A stretch of DNA of 64,000 bases from Berberis thunbergii (taxonomy: Eukaryota > Streptophyta > Magnoliopsida > Ranunculales > Berberidaceae), in the NCBI GenBank assembly GCA_003290165.1, contig QNQO01000558.1, forward strand, positions 62,001-126,000. Reading direction: 5' to 3'. The notes beneath the pieces are model-generated. The model worked only from the letters and a program-made list of their open reading frames with translations. It was not told the DNA's origin and made no database searches. Shown here piece by piece: positions 46,801 through 59,794 of this stretch. The position numbers were made by a program, and so were the translations under genes. Each line of letters starts with the position of its first letter. Within the stretch, counting starts at the first letter, position 1.

Positions 46801-47702
46801 ACTTGCAATTTGCGAAAAAAGATGATGATTAAACACACGCCATGTGATATGTAAGAAGGAAGTTAGGAACCTATTAATAACAAAAGCTAAGTCAAGATGT
46901 TCATGATATTGTTGCTCTTGCTGAAGAAGACAGAAAGTTTTCAAAAACAGTGGGGAATTGAAACCCTTTTTATGAAATGCTTTTAGACCTTTCTTGATGA
47001 TATACTTGAATTATTAGAACAAATAATTGGAAAGCTTAAACTATAAGCTTGAAAAACTTTTTATTCTCTATAAGAATAACCAATGGGTGCTTGACAATTC
47101 TATCAAGTTACGCCTTATAAGCTTCAAACTCATAATTTATGCATTCAACATAAACAGACTACAATCAATCTCGTTATCTCATTTATTTAGTGAAAATAAG
47201 TTATGACCACAATGACATGAACTTTACCAATAATATAACATGCAAATATTAACCTAATCCATATACATAATTATACACCAAATTTTCATGGTTCAAGCAA
47301 ATTTGAGAAAGCATACTTCCATTGATGAGAAAAACTATGCTCATGCATCAAAAATGAAAATAAAAAAGGTCAAAAAAGAAAGAAAAAAGGAAGAAAACAT
47401 GTTGCCCACATGGAAACCAAACCCCAAAATGTATGTGGTCATGAAGAGTCAAGCTAAGGAGTTGAACATTTCAACATGCTTTTAAGTTAGCAAAGATATC
47501 CATACATAATTAGATAGGCAAGAAAAACATTTTTGATGAAAACAAGCTTACCAAAATCAATCATAACTAGGAAGATGTTATCGTGAACCATTTGACAAAC
47601 AATATGAAGAAAACACAGAACAAAATGAAGTGTGTAAGGAGAGTTTACAATGGGATTCATGGGGAATTGATCAGCAGCAGGATGAATCATGTCATGCAAC
47701 AT
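43891..47702 (-). CDS. CCT-motif family (CMF) protein, five coding exons, 407 aa
   Basis: Coding exons on minus: 47702-47649, 46474-45731, 44791-44597, 44471-44349, 43998-43891, all phase 0 with GT/AG introns. Exon 1 (MLHDMIHPAADQFPMNPI) and its donor ATT|GTAAAC are the least sure. Exon 2 is Ser/Asn-rich with a poly-Asn tract and contains EDIPSPISGHMFEFCDQDLF and CSNCCYEDQ. The CCT domain spans exons 3-4: KIDRYVKKRHERNFSKKIKY, ACRKTLADSRPRVRGRFAKN, DDFGE. The C-terminus is DIFAHISGVNSFKCNYPIQS plus WI. There is no B-box or receiver domain, so it is a CMF regulator, not CONSTANS or a PRR. CCT domains give nuclear localisation and mediate NF-Y-type DNA or protein contacts. The gene appears intact. 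Confidence 0.92.
46475..47648 (-). other. Intron 1 of the CCT-motif gene
   Basis: A 1.17-kb AT-rich intron ending TTGTGTGTTGCAG|GAAG. No embedded gene or recognisable transposon. Confidence 0.6.
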
Positions 47703-47985
47703 CTTTTTTTTTTTTTTTTTATAATAAGATTATGATGATGATGAACTCCAAAAAATAAGAAAAAGTTTTGCAGCTTCTGAACACCCCAGGGAGATATTTT
47801 ACATCATCATTTCCGAACAGCTCACCAAAGAAAATAAGGATCGAAGAAGGTTCCTCTTCTCACAGTGAATGAAACCCAGAAATTTTTTTTTTTTTTTTGA
47901 GATAAATGTTGGAAGGAGAAGGAGATGGAATAATAATAATGAATGAATGAATTAAGTTGGCGAAGAAATTGGAAAGGCTTTAGTA

Positions 47986-48000
47986 AGTTATATATAGAGA
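47986..48000 (-). promoter_or_regulatory. Candidate TATA box of the CCT-motif gene
   Basis: The minus strand reads TCTCTATATATAACT about 285 bp upstream of the ATG at 47702. A start site near 47960 would give a leader of about 255 nt with poly-A and poly-T tracts. Position fits; not proven. Confidence 0.5.
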
Positions 48001-48862
48001 GTCAATCTTTCTGTACTTAGCCGTCCTGGAACTCGTTGGATGAACCATCCGAATTACAAGCTCCACCACCCATTCAATGTTCGCCAACGTGGCACGAGCT
48101 CTCGACCCGCTAATTAGTTGACAAGTGGACTACTTCCTCATTTGCTTATTTGTTGCTGCCACCAGCGCAGCTTTGTTTTTCTGGTTTTACCACTCTCCCA
48201 TATGTCTTAAAATAAGGTACATATTGATCTAGGCCATAAAAGCGCGCCTAGGGATGAGACGATTGACGATATGTGGACTAGATTTTAGGGTAGGGGAATG
48301 TTTGGATGCATGGTTGTATATTTGGTGTGTGTATTTTTTGAGTAAAAATATATTATTGGGTGTGGTTTTTACGTTCAAAACGGTGGAAGCAGAAATTGAG
48401 TTGACCTAGCCATGCCCAAAACCAACGAGTGGTGGTGTGTTGTTAGTATGGTAAGTTTTGTGGTAATGAACCATTTTTAGTGTGTTTTATTGTGTGCAAG
48501 AGAGATTGTGTTGTGTGGTTTGTTAGTGATGTTTTTTACTATAATTCATGCTATGAAATAGGTTGTAAGTGATTATGATTCAAGGATTTGGATATTTCAT
48601 GGCTTTTATTAGCTTTCTCGTATTGTAGGAAGTAAGGCTCACTATGTCCACATACTTGATTCAGGCTTCCATTAAGAGATCAAAAAAAAGATTTCGTCAA
48701 AAACTTAGGGTAAGGCTCATTGTGTCCGCATACTCTAATCGAGGCTTCCATCAAGAGAAAAAGATTTCATTAAAAACTTCCTAGTTTTTTTTACCATTTA
48801 ACCACGGTTTTTTTATTGATGAGATACTTAGTTTGAACCCGGTGTTATGAAATGTAATAAAA
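48001..48862. other. Upstream region of the CCT gene with a small tandem duplication
   Basis: No gene. A duplication of about 78 bp lies at 48631-48785: AGTAAGGCTCACTATGTCC at 48631 and GGTAAGGCTCATTGTGTCC at 48709, each followed by CAGGCTTCCATTAAGAG or GAGGCTTCCATCAAGAG. Confidence 0.6.
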
Positions 48863-49063
48863 GAGAGATTCTAAATGTCGAGGGAATGAGCGAGGAAACG
48901 AGCGAGGGAAATGAGGTGGCGAGGTGAAAGCCGTTCATTTTTCTCGAGATGCGTGCGTTGACTTTTCTCACACGCATCTTGAGGGAAATGAACGGCTTTC
49001 ACCTCGCTACCTCATTTCCCTCGCTCGTTTCCTTGCTCATTCCCTCGACATTTAGAATTTCTT
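48863..49063. mobile_element. Foldback Mutator-like MITE, copy A, 201 bp, 9-bp TSD
   Basis: TSD GTAATAAAA at 48854-48862 and 49064-49072. Ends GAGAGATTCTAAATGTCGAG and, in reverse complement, AAGAAATTCTAAATGTCGAG. The whole element is two nearly perfect inverted arms of about 90 bp (for example GGTGAAAGCCGTTCATTT / AAATGAACGGCTTTCACC) around a short loop near 48963. The 9-bp TSD and long TIR are Mutator-like. It lies about 1.16 kb upstream of the CCT gene start codon. Confidence 0.92.
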
Positions 49064-49098
49064 GTAATAAAAACCTTGCTCATAAAAAAACATAAAAA

Positions 49099-49256
49099 TA
49101 TTAGAAAATTAGATTTTTCCAACCAAGGTGATGTGGCGTGATCTTGAAATAATGATAAAATTCTCACAGTGTTTATATGTATCTCGAGGTATTTAAAAAA
49201 CCTCCTGTAATGATGCCACATCATTCTAATTGCAAAACTTAATTCCCTAACCTCAC
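49099..49256. mobile_element. MITE copy 2 (family of 37335-37479, opposite orientation)
   Basis: Contains GGTGATGTGGCGTGATCTTG, AATGATAAAATTCTCACAGT and TATCTCGAGGTA in the order of the reverse complement of copy 1. Ends TTAGAAAATTAGATTTTT and AAACTTAATTCCCTAAC are partial inverted repeats. Confidence 0.7.
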
Positions 49257-50140
49257 TCTAAAAAGCATAAAACATAAAACATAAAACAAAAAAACATTAC
49301 ACGAATGTAATTATGATAGATGGAATTCTTTCCTTGATATTAAAAAAAAAAAAGATTATTTTGGAAGACATTAGAGTCAACAAAATCACTCTTTTCCGCA
49401 AGGCAAAAGATTGAATGCCTTGTGGAATGCTTCAAATAAAGTATATGGATCACAATATCATAATATTTGACACAAAATTTTCACTTTTTCAAAAAAGGAT
49501 ATATAGGGAATGACACGGCAATCCATTGAAAATCATATCCTTAATCAACTATTAAAATATTTAGTGTATTTCACCAAACAAATTAACTAAAAATCATGTT
49601 GCAAAATCCCATTTTAAGAATTTAGTTGAGTTTAACTATTTATGAGCTTCATGTCGTTGTTGAGTTTATCAAGAATTAGAAAGAAAGAAAAAAATGAAAG
49701 AAAATTTAAGCAATCAACTTCCTTAAATGTTGTAAACCATTGACATGACACACTAAGTTGAAATTGAATTTTATCTATTTAGAGGAATGGGCACTTATTC
49801 CAGGCCAACATCCGTAACAAGGGCGCATTCGAATGCTCTTACTAATATTTTGATCACATTACAACCAGATCAACAAAGAATATGAATCTATGTCCTTCTT
49901 ACGATGCTTCTATGAGTTTTATTTTTATTTTGATGAATTTTTTTTTACACAGACAACCACTAACTAGTACTACTACCGAGTGATGTGCACTATTAAGAAT
50001 CTCAAGATTCGACGTTCTATATTTTTTAGAATTATGTTATGAACCCTAAAATTTTATCAATGGTGAACATTTGGGTGAGTCTAAAACGAAAAATGGAGAA
50101 ATAAAAAGTGACCAATAAATAAAATGTAGCTTCAGAAAGT
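49257..50140. other. Intergenic, no feature seen
   Basis: AT-rich, no gene or repeat seen. Confidence 0.45.
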
Positions 50141-50285
50141 AAATTCTAAATGGCGAGGGAGGGGGCGAAGCCGTTCATCCCCTCGAGATGCGTGAAAGTG
50201 TGTATCTCGATATGCTTTCATGTATATCGAGGGGGTGAACGGCTTCGCCCCCCCTCCCTCGCTGTTTCCCTCGACATTTAGACAA
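50141..50285. mobile_element. Foldback Mutator-like MITE, copy B
   Basis: ATTCTAAATGGCGAGGGAGG at the left and CTCCCTCGCTGTTTCCCTCG then ACATTTAGA at the right. Arms GGCGAAGCCGTTCATCCCCT and its complement face a small loop near 50200. Same family as copies A and C. No TSD is readable. Confidence 0.82.
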
Positions 50286-52210
50286 ACCCAAAGAAATGAT
50301 GTTCTATAATAGAGGTTAGCTAGCAAAAGCACTAGTACAAGAAGAACAAAGCTAGAAGGAAAGAGCTCTCTACCTTTGTTTCCCAGGTGGGTGGTAATAG
50401 AGACCTATTCTCACCTCATTTCATCATCCTTGAAATAACACAAACTTTGCATAAAAAACACAACAAGAGGAAGTGAGGACTATAAGTCTTTTTCAAAGAG
50501 TATGGTGGAACCTTTGCTTTGCTTGAAAACCCTCCAATGCTTAAACAAATATGGTTAAATTCTCTCAACTAATTGATATCTTTGCCCTAAACTCTTCATA
50601 CAAACTTCCTTCCATAACTCTACATTTTGATTGTTTTGGCAAAATTCCAACACATGAAGAAAATTCTTGTGTTGAATGGGTTGGCGACACGTTGAACCTT
50701 GTTAAGATTTTGATGAAGATATCATAGCACGTACAACATATTCCAAGTACTGAGGAGACTGAAAGAAAGAAATATTTGGTGGCATGCATTTTTATGCGAG
50801 TGTCAAGAGCCCAATTGGTTTATAATGACCGATGGCTCGATAATTTAAGAATGTTAGTTCGTACTTCAAAAGAAACACTAAAAGATTTTAGATGAGAATC
50901 TTTAGGGGCCTATTACGAGCCTTCTTTTCGACGACACGTTTCACATTTGATATGGGGTGAATGTAGGTCGGAAAGTCACTCTCATACAAAAAAACATAAT
51001 TGAAATCTGTACAAAGTATTAGCGTTTATGCTTGCTTTCTTTGCTGCTAGTTCAACATGTAAAGAGGCTAGTTTTCAATGTGTTTTTGAGCTTCCAAAGT
51101 GCATAAAAAATGATGTTGCATGTGTAGGGGCCATATATGACCAACCAATAAATATTGACAAATAACTTATGGCTTGTCATGATCTATATCGAGCACTAAG
51201 ATTCTTTTGTTGCATGCTTAGACCATGTGGATTGATATACCATAAAATACTTGTTAGTGCTCATGGTGGCCAGTCACTATTTAGTTTTTTTTTTACTTCT
51301 TTTCTATTATCATTAGCATCAAGAAAGAGCATCTACAAGAGGGGCGGCAAATGTACTTGCATGCTCAAATTTGGAAATATACATGGCCAAGCATCAGCTG
51401 ATATGCTTGCATGTTTATAGACTTACCGAAGCATGGTGTGGGTTCTCTAAAATATATTTTTGCTGTGAAGAAAGAAGAGAGGAAAATGGTTTTTTTTGTC
51501 CCCATGGCATAGGATTCCATGCAACCAAACACACCCTAAAGGTGTTTGGTTCAAAGGAAAAGTTTCCATAGAAAGTCATCAAATACACAGAATAAAAACG
51601 GGGGAAAGACAGCCTAAATCAATATATCATTGATTTATTTTTACCAGAATGCAAATTTTGCAATGGACCTTAAAGTCGACCAACTTAAACCCTGTCAAAT
51701 ACATCACGGCTAAAATACCTTTCCATGATAATGGATTCTATCAGAGCTATACAAAATAGAAGAATCTGGGAAACCAACCATTTATAAGCCAGAAACCCGT
51801 TAATCAGATCGTTCTAGTCAAAATATTCTGCAGGCTCTCCAGTCACACAAGAATAGCCAGGAGAAAGGAAAGAAAAGAAAAACAAATGATTCAAATCCAA
51901 AAAATAGTTCATTCAGGGTAAAGTCTCTAATAATAATAGATAAATAAAACGATGTATCAATTTAAGATCAAGAGTTTCTAATGATTATACATATCCAAGC
52001 TTGTGTCTAAATATATGTTGGATGCAGGCCAAGTGCAAAGCAGTTCCATGCTTCGCAAACTTGAAATTAATTATATTTCCAAAGAATTATTATAAAAAAA
52101 ATTATCATAAAAAAAAAACAAAATGGAAAATGGAAAAGAATAAAGAAAGAATAACATGTATAACATGTTAATAACATAGACAGAGATTATCGATGCCTAT
52201 GCCTCCTTGG
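50286..52210. other. Intergenic; left neighbour of the TLDc gene
   Basis: No gene is seen. A palindrome AACCAAACAC / GTGTTTGGTT at 51523-51551 could mark abutting transposon ends. The 3' UTR of the TLDc gene should occupy the right part. Confidence 0.4.
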
Positions 52211-55200
52211 TCAGTTAAGATAGCGCGATGAATGTGTGAATCCCCACAACTGCAGAAGAAACAACACCAATAACCATCAAGTATAAAGACCAGGTAAGTA
52301 CCGCGGACGCATTAAGATAACAATAAGAAGATAGGAAGATAACAGATAGATGATGATGAGGCACTGTTGAGAAAAACATAAATCTGATTATACGGATTCT
52401 GTGAGACAAAACGTCAAATCTCTTGTGCTTGACCACCCTCAAAATACAAAGCTTAGCAGACTGCCATCTATATATATGCACATGCATATCTGATTATGCT
52501 CGTCTCAAGGGTGTTTGGATACTAGTTTACTAACAAATGTTGAGACTATAGTTGGGTGGTAAAAATCTTGGGGCTGTTTTTTCTAATACAATGAATAAAA
52601 AAGGATAAACTCTAAAAAAAAATTTAAGCAAGACCCACCTTTTTCAAAACTTCACTGTGAGGTTGCTTGTCTTCTTCTCGTATATTTCTAGTTTCCCGTC
52701 TTCAAAAATCTGTCATAGCTTCAGACAACGAGGTTCTTGAACATTGAAAGGAAAGTTTCGGGACTTTGAACTGTTAGTCGAGGACTTCCAATAAAATGGG
52801 TGGTTGCGAAAGCTCTCAACATAAAGTTGCAAAGTTGGGATTTCTAAGGGAGAGATGGTGACACATATGCTTTCTAATGGGATTTGACAGACAAGTTTGG
52901 ACGCAAGGCTGGTTTTACTGGAGCGCAAAGTACAAATTGGTGGCTATCCTGGCTAGAAAGAGCTGATCTGAATGGTTGGATTTGGGAAACAACATCTCCA
53001 ATGAGGATTCAGGGGTTGGCTCCGCAAGCTCAAAGGGGTTAGCTGAAAGCTCCAATTGCCAGAGACATTTGAAATCTGTCTTGAGATGCTCAGTCTAAGC
53101 ATCCATATGGATAAGTCTCCAGTATTGAGGTGAGTTTGGGGTTAAATAAGAGCCCACTTCACCCTTTTTATCTTTCGATTTGAACCTTTAGGGCAAATGA
53201 TTCTGATGAAGCAACCCAGAGTTTTGGGGGAGGTAAGTGAATCCAACTAAGGGTTCCAACTGGAGATTTCGAGTGGATAAGAATCCTTTTCCAGGAGGTA
53301 TCAGGTCTCCTCATCTATTCTCACATGGCAGGATCGTGTAAAAGTCGGGGATACCATAACTGTGCACAATGATGATGACATGGCAGAGGTAGGTAGAAAG
53401 AGTATTATAGTAAGTGTTGCTAATGTGCAATTGGCAAGTCGGTAACCACATTTCCCACACATGACCAGTAAGGAGGATCCTAAGGTCTTTGTGGAGTGCA
53501 TTTTGATCCATTCAACTTGAACCCTCTTAACTACAAATGTCAACAGTGCCAGAAAAACAGTTCATACATCCATAGCCTGCTATTGCAGTTTCAGAGGACG
53601 TGCAGATCAAGGATCACAAGGCAGGGGGTGATTTATAGGCCTTCAAGGTGACAATCTTCTTATGGGCTTAATCCAAGCCTATTTGGTTTAGACTTGTGCA
53701 ATTTGTTTCACAGGTCTAGGGTTCAAGACTTGCTAAAGACAATGAATATATTAAATAAGAGACCACATTATTTTGACATTGCATCGGAACTCCGAAATCT
53801 CAGGGTCAGCTCTGCATCCATCCAAAAGGATTTGTGTTTTGATGGTTGTTTGAAAAGAAGGTACATGGAAGATGTGTTAAATAGATTAACAAAACTACTG
53901 TGGTTGGGTACTCTACCAAGGCGTCTGCTTAAGGGTGCACTCAGTGCAGACCAATAATAATTTCCAGCCACGCTTGTTGCTAACATATATCTCAAAGAAA
54001 GTAGAGTTACGGTGGATTTGGGGAAGACAAGCAACTGATTGAGAGGCCACTAAAGCTCATGCCCCTAGTTGTTTTCAGAATTGCCGAGCGTAAATCAGGC
54101 TTTGTTTCTAATGTCATGATTTCTAATGAGTAACGATAGCGGCTACATTTTGGATCTTTAATTACGTAAGGGACTCAATGAATGGGAGAATATATCCATC
54201 ACTTTCCACTAAGTTGCTCCACCACGTGCATTTGCAGCAACAACCTGATTGTTGGGTTTGGGAGTAAAAATCCCAAGTTATTGAGGATCAATTCCACTGC
54301 CAAATAGCAAGGAGATATAATGACAAGACGAGGAAAAGCACAAGACAAACAAGACTTGAGATTGGCGTCCAATAAAAAAAAAATTTGACTTTATTGTTCA
54401 ATTCACCCTTTGTGTCAATCACCAAACTGAATTTTAAATAATATCCTTCCGCAAACTAACCCATCCTCATAATTTGTTCCCGAGGTCTGGAATTCCACTC
54501 CCTTCAGTCCTAAAACAGACAAGTCTCCCTTTCTGAACATTTCTCCACTAAGCCCCCGAACAAATATATTCCAATCTATTGAATGTCTTGCTCTTCTTAC
54601 CCTTGGACCCAAATGTCTTGCACTTCTTCAAGAACCCACTACCCCAAGACCCGTGCCACACTAAAGAGATGCACCACACTTCATTTGACTGGTAAGAGAT
54701 CGTGCAATAGCACCCACACCTTTTCCTTTGCCACAAAGAGTGCACATCATGTCCCCACTCACAGATTTCTTAGAATTAGTATCAGGATTTCTTCTCACTA
54801 TGGGATTGAGTCTCCTCCAACCTGTTTACACTATCACGAGCCACTACAGATTGCCTCCACAAGATAAACGAAATGGGCCTCAAACTACCTCCTACTCTGT
54901 TTTTCTTTTCCCCTCATCCCCACTTAGCTGTTGGACTTTCCACACCTCACAATCTCAAATCAAGCCCAACAGATCAATCTTGAAACAGTTAACACCCAAA
55001 GCAAGCCCACCACTACTAGATGACACGTGTCATTCGATCCCATATGCCCTAACAGCCAGAGACCTCCACAAGTTGGTCAAACAATTCAGACCACAAATTT
55101 TACTCGGCCTGCTAGTAACAAGACCAAAAGCTCTCCATCATTGAATTGTGTGACACATGCTCCACTTCAAGTGTATCAAATATTGCAAACCTATAAGACA

Positions 55201-56953
55201 CTACAAATTCCTCCCTTGACATATATTCCTCTTTAGATACAATAAGTATTCTCTTGATCCTCTAAAAAAAATCTCTCATCCCCATGCATCCATTGGATTG
55301 CCTCGAGATCTGCTCCCACAGTATCTTTATCTGTTATTTTTGGTACAGCTCCAATTGCCCAATTACCTGTGGACCAAGACTGCCATTACACTCCAGATCT
55401 GCAGCCAGCAAAGACTCCTGTCTCTTTTTCAAGATTACTAATATATGATCTTGCTCCATACACATGGATGATTGTCTTATCCGTATTATCCAACAGATAG
55501 AGATACGTACCAAACATACTACTTCACCGATGCAATTCCTCGTGATCCTCGCATTGTTGTCCAACCTTCCAAAATTGACCTCATCTTCTTCACCCCCATG
55601 TTATGCTATGTCTTCGTTCTTAAGAATGAACGGTATTGTACACCACAGCTTCCTAACTCTCACACACCTTAGAGTCTGTTTGACTGCAAAGGAATCCATT
55701 CTAGAGAAAATCTGCCGTTTACTTGAGAGCCATTTCCTTGGGAATCCATTTTAGAGAACAGTTCTAGTTTTTGTGTTGACATTTAACATGTAAAAACTGG
55801 TCATTTTCTAAAAGGACTTATGTGCAGTTTCAAGTTTAAACTTAACAACAAAAAACAAAACGTCCAATTTAAAATATAAAAATCTAAGCACTTGACACCA
55901 CATATTTGAGACAAGTTTAAGGACCAGACTGATACCATATAAAAATAAACTAAATTTAGCATGGATTGAAAAGGAAATAAAAATTGCTGCAATGTTACAA
56001 CTTTCAGATCGTAATTGTAGTAACAACACTACTGGGTATTAACACGCATGGGAAACACATAGATAGAAAACACATCACCTCAACGTTTTTCAGTTCAAAT
56101 TCTTGACTGTGAGCCAAACACAAGTTCCCGTAAGTTTCACATGGTCCGCTTGTTCCACGTAACCTATTCAAAGAGAATTCCCAAACTTAAACGTTAATAA
56201 CTACTAGTGGCTTTATCACAGAGAATTCAACATACAAGCTACAGATGTTTCAAAGAATAACAACTTACAGATCTTCATCCAAAGACAGAGCAAAGTTACC
56301 CCCTCCACCAAGTGCCAGTAAGTCATTCAAACACAAATAGTAGTACCGATTTGCACCTAAATCAAAAATCCTGTCATACTGTCAGTCCAGAATATAACCA
56401 ACAAAGTACAATGTGCTTGATTTAGACAATTTCAGGAGTTTACAGGCTTGGTTTCAAATTTCTTCTACTTCTTTCAGAAATAAAAATAAATAAAAATTGC
56501 AAAATTGAAGACTGACCTTTAAAATTTTCCAAATTCCATTTTGTCGATGACAAAATCACAAAGCTTATTCATCAACAAGTGTAAGGACTAAGTTTTACCA
56601 AACTAGGGGAATACATAAGGATTTTGGTTTAGAAGGAAACAAACTATGATGCTCAGGGCCCAACCGCACACTCTGCCTCAGGCCCAGCAACTTGACAATT
56701 CATTCATGATTGCAGGGCATGAGGATAGTCGTGTTTGGATTTTGTCAGCAAACTCATAAACTCTATTATACATGTGACACGTGGCATCATATTGGGGATT
56801 TGTAACAGAATGAGACTTTTCACCTCCTTTTTGGGTTTTGTATTGGCTATAAATGCCAAACCCAAATTAAGGCAAGAAACAACTCTCTCAGAGTACTATT
56901 CTCTCAGGGCTCCATCACATTTCCCTCAGGGTGCCCCCACCCGATCCCTGCCC

Positions 56954-56984
<31 letters not shown>

Positions 56985-59596
56985 ACACACACCACTGATA
57001 AAGACTTATCCCTGCTTCCAAAAGGAGTGTAGGGCGTTTGATCACTTCCCACCCCGATCTCAAAACCCTATCCACACCAAACTCACCTCATATACATTTG
57101 CAACACATTCCATAATTAACTCAAATTCCACAACCATCTGACATATATAAATTACATTATATTACACTGTAACTATTTTAATTAACTTATACCACTATAA
57201 AATGGCCTACTCGGACAAGTCAAACAGGTGTGTATTGCAGAATCGGGTAACTATTTGTAATGTTGGTGCCCATTACCATTATTTTTATCACAAAACAAAC
57301 CAGAAATTGTATTGGAAAGCTAGGATCTAATGAAAGCTCACTAGACCTAGACCAAAATTTTACATCATGTGTTTCTATTATGCAGAAAAGCTCCCCAATC
57401 AATCATGCATGACCCAATCAACCATACATGAGCAGTAAGACTCTTTTAATATCCCCCAAGAGTACCTCCAAACCCACAAGTTAACTTTAACTTCTATCCA
57501 AAGCTATCTGAAAATTTTGTTATTCCTTTCTCTCCAAATAACCCAAGCAAATGCCAGAAGCGTTCTCTCCCATATCTGCTTCTCTACCATTATCATGCAA
57601 CATATATCGTGTATCGCACAGTAGTAACAACATTGCTCATAACATAGGCATTTGCAGACAATTAAGAATGAGTTCAATATATTTCTACTGCATAGCAAAA
57701 ACATTAACTAGACCATACTGCCTTTCGAAACAAAAAGGACAATGCACAAAGCTTATTAGTGAAAGAAGCTTTAATTCTATAACATATGAAGCAACATATT
57801 CAAAATGAAGCTCCAAGTTATCTTCCTTGAAAGAATAAATAGCCAGAGATACAGAGATTCGTTTACCAGTCGCGGGGAAAAGCGTTGGCTGACCAAATAT
57901 AGTGGTAAAGACAAATGTTTCGTTTGTCCCCTGCAGAATATAAGTAATAGAATAACTTGAGATCGGCATTCATTCTAGGCATTGAAAAATTAAATGTTGT
58001 TCTCTTCAAAAGGATGATAATAACTCACCTGATACTTTCTTTTCGAAGTAGGTCTTAGGGGAGACTGTAAGAGCCCACCAAAAACTGCACCTTGCTTATC
58101 TCCAGCAATCTAGAGGTGAAAAACATTACTAATATCAAAATCTCCATTCCGTAAAAACAAGTAGCCGAAAAAGAATGAAATATACTGATAAGTAACATCT
58201 ATTTCAGAAACTAGAAGGTGTCTCCTAAAAACAGAAGATTTGCTTTACCATTAAAATAAAATATTAGAGTATGAGCTATAAACTGACCAGCAAGCAAGTA
58301 CCGGGTAAATCCATGCTCTTGCGCAGAAGTGTACGAAGTGATATTCCATCTTTTGCCGTACTGCCCTTCAATTGAAACAACAAATACTGAATCAAGAGCG
58401 AGATACATAAACATGAAGATACTATCAATTTGATGAAAAATTGATTCTTTCGACAGATGTACCTGTATAATAAGGCCCATTGACACCCTTTTACTATATT
58501 TGGAAGACAGGATTGCAAAAATTCAAACAAAACTGGAGATATAAATGTGGAGTCATCCAAAAGATCAGGCATTGACTTCACTGAAAGAGGCAAAGTGGAT
58601 GCTCCTTTCTGATCATCCGAGTCATTGATATTTCTTTCTACCACGTCACCTTCACCTTCAGTTTCATTTTCTTTACAGGTTTCTAGTGTTGTTTTACCTG
58701 AAGGTACATGTCCTTCATTGGAATCCAAAGGCTTCTCTTTCCATGAAAAGGATTTACTTCTCCATCTGGTTGGAAGAGATGGTTTCCTATAATCAGTTTG
58801 ACATTTGTTAGACCTTTGTCCATCGGAACTTGCTGTTGGGAGGAAAGAATAAAGGTAGGAAGATAATGATTTCTGAGATGCGTAGGATTCCTCCTTAGTA
58901 GATAATGGCCTGGCCTACACATGTAAAGACATTGATATCACACTCACAACAATAAGAAATATTTGTAACAAGTGAATCAGGATATTTAATATCTATCTGA
59001 AAGTTAGTTCAAGATTGGAACTATGAAAAGAGCATGAGCACATTGTACACTTTATTCACACAGGATCCATACATTATATTCTTACTCTCTCTAAATATTT
59101 GAATATGAAACTCCATCTCAGTATACAACTTGGACACCGCAAACCAAAATTTGTAAAATTGTGTATTTCTTTTTTTGTTTTTTCTTTTACCATCAAGTAA
59201 CTCTTTAAAAAATAACACAAACACTAATAAACTGACTGGTTAAACACGTGATTGCAGACAAATGAAGTAAACTATTCTTTAAAAATGCAACTACTTGTTC
59301 ATTCTTTGAGCAAAATACACTAAACTGGCAAGATTTACGTGAAAACCTAATCAATTATCAATCTCACAGACTCACACAAAACAATCAGATCAAATCGAAA
59401 TACGAAAACTTGTTTAGAGAATCTGAAATGAATCAGAAAAAAAAAAGTAGGAAATGATCACCTTGGGAGGATCTGATGGAAGAATTGGTTCTTCTTCTTC
59501 GATGTGTTGGGGGACGATGTGATTGGGAGACGAAACCAGAGAATCGGCCAGCAAATTGGAGAGCTTGTCTGCAACTTTGTCTTTCAGAACTTGCAT
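52211..59596 (-). CDS. TLDc-domain protein, eight coding exons, 338 aa
   Basis: Coding exons on minus: 59596-59462, 58914-58463, 58360-58288, 58109-58029, 57930-57867, 56356-56269, 56163-56079, 52249-52211. All introns are GT/AG and phases agree, giving 1,017 nt. The N-terminal part (MQVLKDKVADKLSNLLADSL) and a Ser-rich linker precede the TLDc domain, about residue 165 to the end: LLYSTAKDGISLRTLLRKS, GDKQGAVFGGLLQSPLRPTS, GTNETFVFTTIFGQPTLFPA, NRYYYLCLNDLLALGGGGNF, SGPCETYGNLCLAHSQEFEL, LWGFTHSSRYLN. TLDc proteins of animals protect against oxidative stress and bind V-ATPase; the plant role is less clear. The last exon has only 13 codons and sits behind a 3.8-kb intron. No lesion, so probably functional. 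Confidence 0.92.
52250..56078 (-). other. 3.8-kb intron 7 of the TLDc gene, with decayed repeats
   Basis: Bounded by GAG|GTGATG and CTTCTGCAG|TTG. The middle (about 52700-55600) is richer in GC and coding-like patches than the edges, but I cannot assign a protein family. A minus-strand Cys/His patch (MCTLCGKGK near 54740) might be an old LINE ORF1. No TSD or element end was found. Confidence 0.5.
56951..56992. repeat. Compound microsatellite C(20)(AC)11
   Basis: A run of 20 C followed by about 11 AC units, in intron 5 of the TLDc gene. Length is error-prone in any assembly. Confidence 0.95.
57500..57704 (-). pseudogene. LINE ORF2 C-terminal scrap in TLDc intron 5
   Basis: The minus frame reads QIWERTLLAFAWVIWRERNN then KIFR, the Trp-x-x-Trp-x-E-R-N-x-(K/R)-x-F pattern of plant L1 ORF2 C-termini. 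Only about 60 bp are convincing. Nonsense follows on both sides. Confidence 0.45.
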
Positions 59597-59599
59597 TGC

Positions 59600-59740
59600 A
59601 ATGGCGATCGATCGATCGATCGAAATCCTAAGTTTTGGTTTCTCGACAGAAAGTAAAGCGGAAAAAGAGAGAGAGAGGTGTCGGTGGAGAGAGAAAGAGA
59701 GATTCGTGGTTTGTTAGGTGTGGTAATGGTGGCTAGCGGT
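59600..59740 (-). promoter_or_regulatory. 5' UTR of the TLDc gene with GATC and CT repeats
   Basis: Just upstream of the ATG (59596) is a fourfold GATC repeat (about 59607-59622), then a CT-rich tract on minus (59660-59702), typical of plant leader or core-promoter sequence. No TATA was identified. Confidence 0.45.
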
Positions 59741-59794
59741 TCAGCGGTTACGTTAAAGAAAGAAGAGAAGAGAAATAAGGGAAATGTGGTTGAT

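Noticed and set aside
54415..55754. Possible genes in TLDc intron 7 (several 60-140 codon frames)
   Set aside because: Frames on both strands overlap without splice logic or recognisable domains. At most a decayed LINE ORF1, which I could not confirm.
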